Origin: an uncultured Ignavibacteriota bacterium
GTDB taxonomy: Bacteria; Bacteroidota; Ignavibacteria; UBA10030; UBA8401
Length of the DNA stretch: 64,000 bases
Reading direction: 5' to 3'
NCBI GenBank assembly: GCA_903861125.1
Contig: CAIOTF010000023.1
Span: 62,001-126,000 of the forward strand
A program made the translations under genes and the position numbers. Position 1 is the first letter of the stretch. Each line of letters opens with the position of its first letter. The notes under the pieces were generated by a model. The model did no database searches. It had not been told where the DNA came from and saw nothing but the letters and a program-made list of their open reading frames with translations. Shown here piece by piece: positions 57,286 to 64,000 of the stretch.

Positions 57286-58587
57286 ATGAAAACAGCATTA
57301 TTAAAAAAAATCCAGGATAAAACTTTCGCAGTCGGCGTTGTCGGCCTGGGATATGTCGGTCTTCCGTTGAACCTGTGTTTTGTTGAGAAAGGATTTTCTT
57401 CCGTCGGATTCGACATCGATTCGAAGAAGGTCGATTCCCTGCTGGCCAAACGGTCGTACATCAAACATATTTCGGCAGAGCGGATCGCAAAAGCGATCGA
57501 CAGCACACTGTTCACTGCAACCACGGACTTCTCCAAGATCGGCACCTGCGATGCGGTGCTGATCGCGGTCCCGACCCCGCTGAACAAGAACCGTGAACCG
57601 GAAATGGAGTACATCGTTTCCACTTGTGAATCGATCTATCCGTATCTGCGGAAAGGACAGTTGATCGTACTTGAATCAACCACCTATCCCGGTACGACCG
57701 TTGAGGTGATGATACCGATTCTTGAAAAAAGCGGATTGAAGGCGGACAAGGATTTCTTTGTTGCCTTCTCGCCGGAACGCGAAGATCCGAATAATCCGAA
57801 CTACACGACGGAAACAATCCCGAAAGTTGTCGGAGCAACCTCACCGGACGGATTGGCTGTTGCCGATGCACTGTATTCGCAGATCGTCATCCGCACCGTT
57901 CCTGTTTCGTCCACCCAGGTTGCCGAAGCAACGAAACTAATGGAGAATATCTTCCGTTCCGTGAACATCGCTTTGGTGAACGAACTGAAGGTGACATTCA
58001 TGAAAATGGGAATCGACATATGGGAAGTGATTGAAGCGGCAAAGACAAAGCCGTTCGGTTTCATGCCGTTCTATCCGGGACCGGGTCTCGGCGGACACTG
58101 TATCCCGATCGATCCATTCTATCTGACATGGAAAGCGCGTGAGTTCGGCGTGAACACACGGTTCATCGAACTTGCCGGAGAGATCAATACATCGATGCCG
58201 GATTTCGTGATCCAGCGCGTGATGGAAGCATTGAATGAAAACGGCAAACCGCTGAAAGGATCGAAGATCCTTCTTCTCGGTCTGGCGTACAAAGCCAATG
58301 TTGACGATGACCGCGAATCACCGAGCTATTTCCTGATGGAAAAACTCGAAGCCAAAGGTGCGACCGTTGAATATAACGATCCCCATGTTCCGGTCATCAG
58401 ACCGACACGTGAGCATCCGCAGTTCATCGGAAAGAAAAGTGTGGAGATCAGCAACCAGTACGATCTTATTCTTATCTCCACGGCTCATAACGAATACTCA
58501 TCCATCGACTTTGCAAAATTATCCATCCCCGTTGTTGATACGCGCAATGTCGTAAAGACTGCTTCACCGCTGATCTACAAAGCCTGA
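57286..58587 (+). CDS. UDP-N-acetyl-hexosamine 6-dehydrogenase (WbpA/TviB/WecC-like)
   Basis: 433 residues. It is a UDP-sugar dehydrogenase of the HexNAc branch, oxidising C6 of UDP-GlcNAc or UDP-ManNAc. It has VGVVGLGYVGLPL (15-27), AVPTPLNKNREPEM, LESTTYPGTT, SPEREDPNN, and the catalytic Cys272 in GPGLGGHCIPIDPFYL, whose GGHCIP form marks this branch as opposed to Ugd. VDDDRESPSYFLMEKL lies later. The substrate cannot be fixed from the sequence alone. It is the last gene before a strong terminator. Confidence 0.92.
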   Translation: MKTALLKKIQDKTFAVGVVGLGYVGLPLNLCFVEKGFSSVGFDIDSKKVDSLLAKRSYIKHISAERIAKAIDSTLFTATTDFSKIGTCDAVLIAVPTPLNKNREPEMEYIVSTCESIYPYLRKGQLIVLESTTYPGTTVEVMIPILEKSGLKADKDFFVAFSPEREDPNNPNYTTETIPKVVGATSPDGLAVADALYSQIVIRTVPVSSTQVAEATKLMENIFRSVNIALVNELKVTFMKMGIDIWEVIEAAKTKPFGFMPFYPGPGLGGHCIPIDPFYLTWKAREFGVNTRFIELAGEINTSMPDFVIQRVMEALNENGKPLKGSKILLLGLAYKANVDDDRESPSYFLMEKLEAKGATVEYNDPHVPVIRPTREHPQFIGKKSVEISNQYDLILISTAHNEYSSIDFAKLSIPVVDTRNVVKTASPLIYKA

Positions 58588-58613
58588 TCGCAGCCGTAAG
58601 TTTGAGAACATCT

Positions 58614-58653
58614 TGTCCACCGAAGAACATAAAACTTCGGTGGACATTTTTTT
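58614..58653 (+). terminator. Strong intrinsic terminator after the UDP-HexNAc dehydrogenase gene
   Basis: A perfect 12-bp stem (58614-58625 TGTCCACCGAAG, 58635-58646 CTTCGGTGGACA) with a 9-nt loop, followed directly by seven T residues. It separates the sugar-nucleotide unit from the export unit, so the second needs its own promoter. Confidence 0.93.
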
Positions 58654-58877
58654 AAATGGGAACAGTGTTCTCCTTTCCCATAGCTAACCTGCTGAAACCC
58701 TTGAGTTTTTCCTATGACGTTTTTCGGCGTTCTATAGTCGATTTTCGCCCTCCGAAGAGCCGTTTATTCAACCCTTTGCCGACCGTGTTCATCGAGTAAT
58801 CCCTCTAATTCATCGAGTTTTTACAGAAATCGCTGATTTTCGAGGTATTTTCATAGCATTAAAATACAGAAGAGACT
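58654..58877 (+). promoter_or_regulatory. Upstream region of the export unit with spaced direct repeats
   Basis: 224 bp without a gene. TTCATCGAGT occurs at 58788-58797 and again at 58809-58818, exactly 21 bp apart (two DNA turns), and TCGAG recurs at 58840-58844. ATTTTCG occurs near 58741 and 58836. I found no clear TAnnTTTG or sigma54 -24/-12 element. It is a likely regulator-binding region for the operon starting at 58878. Confidence 0.45.
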
Positions 58878-59561
58878 ATGAAAAATTTATTAAGCACAAT
58901 GATCCTTTTTGCAACAATGCTCCGGGCTTCAAGTCCGGACAGTGTATCCATCGGTTTTACACTTCCTCCGTTATCCGTTGTTCAGGAGGCTGCCATAAAG
59001 AATAGTCCTGTCCTGAAACGGGAATCCGCTTCGATGAAAATGAGAGAGCAGGAACTGAACATGACAAAAAAAGAATGGCTGCGGAGCTTTTCGCTTGAAG
59101 GATCGACGCAATACGGTTCATACGGTGATCAGTCCGTGAATAAACTCTACCTCGGTAATCGTGTCGGAGCTTCGGTGAGGATCTCGCTGGAAGAGATCTT
59201 TTCTTACGGATCAAAATCAGAAAAAGCGGAAGCAAACATTGTTATGGCGGAATACAATCAGAAAACACTGGAGCGGGAACTGCGCGAAGTGATCACATCA
59301 CACTATGTAAAGATACAGACCACCATCCGCCTTGTTGAGATCGCAATGCAGGGATACAATAATTCGTCGATTGCAAAACAGAATGCCGAATTGAAATTCC
59401 AATCCGGAGAAATGCCGGTGTACGATTACAGCCGCATCCTGGATTTACTCACCACCGCTTCGATGACGCTGGAACGGACCCGCGGAGAACTTCAACTGGA
59501 GTGGATGGTGCTGGAAGAGATCGTCGGCTCTCCGCTGAATTCGTTAGGGAGCAAACAATGA
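58878..59561 (+). CDS. Half-length TolC-like outer membrane protein
   Basis: 227 residues with AGAAGAG upstream and a signal peptide (about 1-18). It matches one repeat of the outer membrane efflux family: LSVVQEAAIKNSPVLKRESASMKMREQEL, a middle beta-hairpin segment (FSLEGSTQYGS...GASVRISLEEIFSYGSK), then long helices (AEYNQKTLERELREVITSHYVKIQ and so on). TolC proteins carry two such repeats in about 450 residues; this one has one. The stop overlaps the next start (ATGA), so no second half has been lost to a frameshift just downstream. It could be the outer membrane conduit for the polysaccharide, perhaps as a hexamer (inference). Confidence 0.7.
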   Translation: MKNLLSTMILFATMLRASSPDSVSIGFTLPPLSVVQEAAIKNSPVLKRESASMKMREQELNMTKKEWLRSFSLEGSTQYGSYGDQSVNKLYLGNRVGASVRISLEEIFSYGSKSEKAEANIVMAEYNQKTLERELREVITSHYVKIQTTIRLVEIAMQGYNNSSIAKQNAELKFQSGEMPVYDYSRILDLLTTASMTLERTRGELQLEWMVLEEIVGSPLNSLGSKQ

Positions 59562-61732
59562 CACTCGTTCAATTCCTGCGGATCGTCGCAAATAAAATTA
59601 TTTTCATCATCGTCCTTCCATTAGTACCGGTAGCGCTGGTATTTTTATTAACGATGCACGAAACAAAAGAATATAAGAGCGGAACATTGATCTATACGGG
59701 ACTAGCCAGCAACTCCGACGCTCTTGGCGCAGAAAATTCGCGTATCGATAATTACGCCGTTAACAATTCATTCGACAATCTGCTGAATCTTATCTCCTCC
59801 CGCGATATTCTGGAGAGGACCGGACTGCAATTACTTGCATTGCATCTCGTGCAACCGCAGGCGCAGCCGGAAATCATTGGCGAAGACCTATTTAAGCAGC
59901 TTCAAAAAATCGTCGATCCCGAATTCCGAAAGCGGATGGTCGTACCGGGAAGCGCCGATTCCACATTCGCACGCCTGTGGATGGAACATACATCACCGGC
60001 CGTACGGGCTATCACGGATAACGAGAAGATGCCATACTGCCCGGAGTTCATAGAAAGCAATCTGAAAATGAAGCGCGCAGGGATCAGCGATATGCTGGAG
60101 ATGACATACTCATCAAGCGATGCGGCGGTAACACAACAAACGCTGAAGATCCTTACGGGAATCTTCGTTACAGAGTTCAAATCGCTCAAGAGCCAGGACG
60201 CACAGAATCTTGTTAAATTCTTCACGCTGGAAACCGAGACAGCTGAAAAACGGCTGAACGGCATCGCTGAAGAATTGAAACGATACCGCATCAGCAACGA
60301 CATTATTAACTATGATGAACAGACAAAACAGTTGACCGTTGAAGAGATGTACATGAACGGAGAGCTGAGGCAGGAGCTGAAAAATTATTCCGCGTCGGAA
60401 GCATCGCTTGCCGATCTCAATCTGAAATTAGGTAACCGTTCCGAACGGATCGGCAACAATCAGACAATTATCGATCTTCGCGAACAATTGGGGAAAAAAT
60501 CGGCTGAATTGCTGACAATCCAATCGCTCGACGAACATTCTTCTCGGATCACGGTGCTGCAGAACGAGGTGACCGATCTGCGCACACAGCTGAAAACTGC
60601 ATTGACAAAATATTCGCGCCTTGAGCACACCGAAGATGGTGCAAATATTAACATGCTGGAACAGCAATGGATCACGCAATACATAACCACGATCGAAGGA
60701 AAAGTGCGGATCGAAGTGCTGAAGGAACGCAGGAACGAATTCCGCGGACGCTTCAATAAATTTGCCCCTCTCGGCTCTTCGCTTCACAAATATGAACGCG
60801 ACATTGATGTTGCCGAAAAAGAATATCTGGAATTGCTGCACAGTCTGAACATGGCCCGCCTGCGCCAGCAGAATCTGGAAGCATCGACAACAATAAAAGT
60901 GCTGGACCAGCCGATTCTTCCCATGAAAGCGGAACCGTCTAAACGGACGATGCTGCTGCTCGGTGCATGGCTGATCAGCGTGGTGATGAGCATCGTAATT
61001 ATTGTCGCACTGGAAGTGCTGGACAGGAACATCCGCACGCCGGAACGGGCCGCAATATTTTCGCGTCTGCCGATCCTCGCTGCATATCCGGACACTGCAT
61101 CGCTTGCAAAAAAACAAATACAGCAGCAATCCGTTGATCTTGTCCGGAATCAGATACTGCGCAATCTCAAATTGGAACTGATGAATGCCGGAGAGATGAG
61201 CAAACAAAAAATGATCGTCGTGGCAAGCGTGCTGAACGGCGAGGGAAAATCCACGGTCTCCGCGGAATTTGCCGAACTGCTTGCATCGCACGGAAACACC
61301 GTTACGGTCATCGCTCCGCATGAACTCACAGCAGCTTCAGCCGAGGTTATTCAATACGAAGTGCCGAAGAATTTATCCGGTATTGCCCGCATCAACGATC
61401 TTGTGCCGGCGGGAAATGAAATCACATCGGACTTTATTATCGTAGAGCTTCCGTCGTTCCAGGGGAACGAGATTCCGGTGCAATTGATCCGGCAGTCATC
61501 GCTGATCCTGTTCGTTATGCGCGCAGACCGCATCTGGCGGAAATCGGATGCCACTGTTCTGAAATATCTTTCGTTCACGGAAGGTCCGAAGATACAGGGA
61601 ATCGTCAACGGCGTGCAGCTCGACCGGATAGAAGAATTCGTGGGAGAACTTCCCATGGTTCGAAGTACGGTGCGGACAATTATTAAACGGATCGCGGAAT
61701 TTCGCTTTCAATCACTGAGGAGTTCACGATGA
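59558..61732 (+). CDS. Wzz/PCP-2-type polysaccharide co-polymerase with degenerate kinase domain
   Basis: 724 residues from the ATG at 59558-59560, preceded by AGGGAG and overlapping the previous stop. It has a Wzz-type N-terminus with membrane helix 1 (about 13-33) and a long periplasmic coiled coil (about 225-440). Helix 2 is at about 464-486, followed by a BY-kinase-like cytoplasmic domain. The Walker A is intact (LNGEGKST, about 558-565). However, Walker A' is replaced by VTVIAPHELT, Walker B reads DFIIVELPSF, and the C-terminus has no Tyr cluster. It should control chain length or export; kinase activity looks lost. Confidence 0.85.
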   Translation: MTLVQFLRIVANKIIFIIVLPLVPVALVFLLTMHETKEYKSGTLIYTGLASNSDALGAENSRIDNYAVNNSFDNLLNLISSRDILERTGLQLLALHLVQPQAQPEIIGEDLFKQLQKIVDPEFRKRMVVPGSADSTFARLWMEHTSPAVRAITDNEKMPYCPEFIESNLKMKRAGISDMLEMTYSSSDAAVTQQTLKILTGIFVTEFKSLKSQDAQNLVKFFTLETETAEKRLNGIAEELKRYRISNDIINYDEQTKQLTVEEMYMNGELRQELKNYSASEASLADLNLKLGNRSERIGNNQTIIDLREQLGKKSAELLTIQSLDEHSSRITVLQNEVTDLRTQLKTALTKYSRLEHTEDGANINMLEQQWITQYITTIEGKVRIEVLKERRNEFRGRFNKFAPLGSSLHKYERDIDVAEKEYLELLHSLNMARLRQQNLEASTTIKVLDQPILPMKAEPSKRTMLLLGAWLISVVMSIVIIVALEVLDRNIRTPERAAIFSRLPILAAYPDTASLAKKQIQQQSVDLVRNQILRNLKLELMNAGEMSKQKMIVVASVLNGEGKSTVSAEFAELLASHGNTVTVIAPHELTAASAEVIQYEVPKNLSGIARINDLVPAGNEITSDFIIVELPSFQGNEIPVQLIRQSSLILFVMRADRIWRKSDATVLKYLSFTEGPKIQGIVNGVQLDRIEEFVGELPMVRSTVRTIIKRIAEFRFQSLRSSR

Positions 61733-62931
61733 AGCAGAAACGCGACATCATCTGCATCGGCACTCCTGCGTGGGAGGGCAATTATGCAAAATCAACGGTT
61801 CAGCTTTTGTCCGAACTCGCACACGAGTACAGGATCCTCTATGTGGATTATCAGTTCACTGTAAAGGATATCGCTGCAACGTATTTCGGAAATCGGCAGG
61901 CGCCGGTGAAGAGAATGCTCGGCATCTCTGACCGTCTGCGCTCGCTTCCTGCGGGGAACGGCTCATCGGTGTATGTGCTAACGCCTCCGCCGATCATTCC
62001 GGTGAACTGGATACAGGATCATACGTTTTTTAATGCGGCTCAATCGCTGAATGCACGAATCGTTTTATCGTCGATCCGTTCCGCGATGAAGTCGCTGAAC
62101 ATCACCGATCCGGTCATCATCAATGCGTTCAATCCGTCGTTCGGCGTACCGCTGCACGGGAAATTGGACGAGTCGCTGCTTTTGTATTACTGCTACGATA
62201 ATATTTCCGCAGCCGGCTGGCTGGGAAAACACGGCGAAAATTCCGAGAAACGCTTTGCTGAGTTGGCGGACGTCATCGTCACATCGTCCGATCAGCTGGC
62301 GGAACGTTTTGCACCATACCGTAATAAAACATCGGTGGTAAAAAACGGCGTTGATTTTGCTTTAATGCAGCACGGTTTTTCGGCTGTAGAAAAAAAGAAA
62401 GAACATGTTGTGGGATATATCGGCAGTATTGACGAGCGTGTTGATTATGATCTGCTTGATTATGTGATCGGACGTTTGAAGGATTACCAATTCCGCTTTA
62501 TCGGCCGGTCGACAAACGAACGGTTCGCAAAACGGCTGAGCATTCACCCGAATGTTGAATTACTCGGAGCGCATCCTCTTACTGCTCTTCCGGAATTTTT
62601 AAGGCAGATGGACGTCTGCATTATACCGTTTGCAAAGAATGAATTTAACCGTTCCGTCTATCCTTTGAAAGTGAACGAATATTTTGCCGCCGGAAAACCG
62701 GTGGTGATGACAACCTTTGCCGATCTGCCGGAATTTAAAGGCATGGCCGCAATCGCCGACACTGCCGAAGAATTCATCTCCGGCATCGTGCAATCGCTCG
62801 AAGCTGATTCCGATGAACAGCGCCTGCACCGACAAAATTTTGCACAATACCAGTCGTGGACTTATCGAGCAAAAGAGCTTGCCCGGGTGATCGAGTCGGC
62901 ACTGAGCGAACGGAAAGGTGTTCGATCATGA
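61729..62931 (+). CDS. Glycosyltransferase (GT-B fold, GT4-like)
   Basis: 400 residues; the ATG overlaps the preceding TGA. The N-terminal half starts IICIGTPAWEGNYAKSTVQLLSEL. The C-terminal half has GYIGSIDERVDYDLLDYVI, FIGRS, LLGAHPLTALPEFLRQMDVCIIPFAKNEFNRSVYPLKVNEYFAAGKPVV, the donor-site region with the E-x7-E-like pattern of GT4/TuaH-type enzymes. It has no membrane helix. It would add a sugar to the lipid-linked repeat at the inner face; donor and acceptor are unknown. Overlap with both neighbours indicates tight coupling. Confidence 0.88.
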   Translation: MKQKRDIICIGTPAWEGNYAKSTVQLLSELAHEYRILYVDYQFTVKDIAATYFGNRQAPVKRMLGISDRLRSLPAGNGSSVYVLTPPPIIPVNWIQDHTFFNAAQSLNARIVLSSIRSAMKSLNITDPVIINAFNPSFGVPLHGKLDESLLLYYCYDNISAAGWLGKHGENSEKRFAELADVIVTSSDQLAERFAPYRNKTSVVKNGVDFALMQHGFSAVEKKKEHVVGYIGSIDERVDYDLLDYVIGRLKDYQFRFIGRSTNERFAKRLSIHPNVELLGAHPLTALPEFLRQMDVCIIPFAKNEFNRSVYPLKVNEYFAAGKPVVMTTFADLPEFKGMAAIADTAEEFISGIVQSLEADSDEQRLHRQNFAQYQSWTYRAKELARVIESALSERKGVRS

Positions 62932-64000
62932 TCAAGAGAGTCGTATCCCTCGCACAGACACCAGAAGGAGTTTCCACATTCTCCAACCTTATGAGTTCCG
63001 GTTTTGGTTTGCTGAGTTTCTTTTTTATCACACGGGCATTCTCGCCGAATGCACTCGGACAATGGTTCATTTTTCTCTCCGGTTCCACGCTGGTCGATAT
63101 GCTCCGCATCGGCCTGGTCAATAAGGGATTTATTTATCTGTATTCCGGCAAAGAAGGCAGCGGCAAATCCGTTGTTATCGGAAGCGGACTGGCGCTATTC
63201 ACCGTATTCAGCGCAGTTATTGCGCTGCTCCTGTTCGTATCGACCATTATTCTTCCTTCGGTAACAGATCCAAACTCGTCGTGGAGAATGTTCTTTATCT
63301 GGTATCCTATTTTTGCCCTCTTGTCCGTTCCGAACAATGTTGCGGAGTGGATCGCGCAGGCCGAACTGCGTTTTCACCGTTCAGTCGCAACACGGATCAT
63401 TGTCCGCGGAGGATTTCTGCTCTTCACCGCAGTCAATTTTTTTCATCATATTTTTTCCATTGACGAACTTGCAATCATATTTATTGCGCTCAATGCCGGA
63501 GCATCGCTGTTAACGCTTGCAATGTCGTGGACACCTCTCTCTTCGTTGAGGTCCATCCGCATGGATACATTGAAGCAGCTTCTTCAGTTCGGAAAATTTA
63601 ATTCCATCACCCAGGTCGGATCGAATCTGCTCCGCAGTTCGGACTCATTTTTTCTCGGAAGTTTTCTCGGTCCGATAGCGGTAGCCCGGTACGGCGTGCC
63701 GGCAAAACTGCTGGAAATCGTCGAGCTTCCGCTGCGGAGTTTCGGCGCCGCCGCATATCCCGAATTTGCACGGGCGCATCATGCCGGCAATATTGAAGAA
63801 ATGAAGCGGTCGTTCGTGAAAAATGTTTTCCGGCTGACGCTGTTCGTTCTGCCGATCGTTGTGCTGAGTGCTGTGTTCGCGCAGCAGTTAACCCTTCTGT
63901 TCGGCGGAGTGCAGTACCGCAATACCGCAAACATACTCCGATTTTTTCTGGCATACTGTCTTCTTATTCCTTTCGACCGTTTCAGCGGCATCTTTATCGA
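62928..64000 (+). CDS. Polysaccharide flippase, Wzx/MOP family (partial)
   Basis: I translated from the ATG at 62928-62930 (overlapping the preceding TGA) to the window end; 357 residues are open with no stop. At least eight hydrophobic segments are visible. It opens with TPEGVSTFSNLMSSGFGLLSFFFITRAFSPNALGQWF-type residues, and later carries FGKFNSITQVGSNLLRSSDSFFLG and VARYGVPAKLLEIVELPLRSFGAAAYPEFAR, typical of the polysaccharide biosynthesis (MOP) family. It would move lipid-linked repeats across the inner membrane. The C-terminus lies beyond the window. Confidence 0.88.
   Translation, partial: MIKRVVSLAQTPEGVSTFSNLMSSGFGLLSFFFITRAFSPNALGQWFIFLSGSTLVDMLRIGLVNKGFIYLYSGKEGSGKSVVIGSGLALFTVFSAVIALLLFVSTIILPSVTDPNSSWRMFFIWYPIFALLSVPNNVAEWIAQAELRFHRSVATRIIVRGGFLLFTAVNFFHHIFSIDELAIIFIALNAGASLLTLAMSWTPLSSLRSIRMDTLKQLLQFGKFNSITQVGSNLLRSSDSFFLGSFLGPIAVARYGVPAKLLEIVELPLRSFGAAAYPEFARAHHAGNIEEMKRSFVKNVFRLTLFVLPIVVLSAVFAQQLTLLFGGVQYRNTANILRFFLAYCLLIPFDRFSGIFI

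Noticed and set aside
60428-61321. A 297-codon open frame on the minus strand inside the co-polymerase gene
   Set aside because: It lies wholly antisense to a well-supported gene, its product has irregular Cys/His-rich composition and no domain, so it is a shadow frame.
63145-63180. A P-loop-like GKEGSGKS stretch in the flippase
   Set aside because: It lies in a loop between membrane helices with no nucleotide-binding fold around it; a chance match.

Overview
The window looks like a chromosome fragment of a didermal bacterium of the Bacteroidota/Ignavibacteriota-Chlorobiota side of the FCB group. This rests on three things. Two giant secreted proteins end in a type IX secretion (T9SS) sorting domain of the NYPNPFNP type. 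The division-cluster promoter has a Bacteroidota-style TAnnTTTG -7 box with a TTG element 19 nt upstream. A DUF4175/DUF4159 gene pair is present. Several genes have clear Shine-Dalgarno sequences (for example before ftsZ), which fits Ignavibacteria-like lineages better than classical Bacteroidia. This placement is an inference; no rRNA gene is present. No tRNA or rRNA genes, insertion sequences, prophage or CRISPR arrays were seen.

Layout. 1-13.6 kb (minus strand): surface and secreted proteins, namely a GH18 glycosidase cut by the window edge, a ~2400-residue multidomain T9SS cargo with beta-propeller-like tandem repeats, cohesin-like modules and a run of Ig-like domains, and an 1881-residue beta-helix T9SS cargo with a dockerin. 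13.8-15.2 kb: rfbA-rfbC (dTDP-rhamnose precursors). 15.3-20.3 kb: a REC-HPt phosphorelay protein, a DUF4175 coiled-coil membrane protein and a DUF4159 protein. 20.4-38.2 kb: a nearly complete division and cell wall (dcw) cluster in the order mraZ-rsmH-ftsL-ftsI-murE-murF-mraY-murD-ftsW-murG-(unknown membrane protein)-murC-ftsQ-ftsA-ftsZ. It is bounded by a promoter with MraZ boxes upstream and an intrinsic terminator downstream. murB and ddl are absent from it. 38.3-44.4 kb (minus): a HAD phosphatase, mfd, and an ABC exporter operon with a membrane-anchored thioredoxin.

44.5-52.6 kb is mainly plus-strand metabolism: an ATP-grasp enzyme, an SDR-aldehyde dehydrogenase pair, an M3 peptidase and a two-ACT SerB, plus a small lipoprotein and two small unknown or regulatory genes. 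53.3-64 kb is a plus-strand exopolysaccharide locus in two transcription units. The first (53.3-58.6 kb) makes and starts the polymer: initiating sugar-phosphate transferase, UDP-xylose synthase, UDP-glucose dehydrogenase, zinc-ribbon methyltransferase and UDP-HexNAc dehydrogenase, closed by a strong terminator. The second (58.9 kb to the window end) is a translationally coupled assembly and export unit: half-size TolC-like outer membrane protein, Wzz/BY-kinase-like co-polymerase with a degenerate kinase part, glycosyltransferase and Wzx-type flippase (cut by the edge).

The most unusual items are the half-length TolC-like protein coupled to a pseudokinase-type co-polymerase, cohesin-like and dockerin modules in adjacent T9SS cargos, the MraZ-box/promoter overlap, an 11-bp inverted repeat over the start of the first EPS gene, and the unknown membrane protein inside the dcw cluster.
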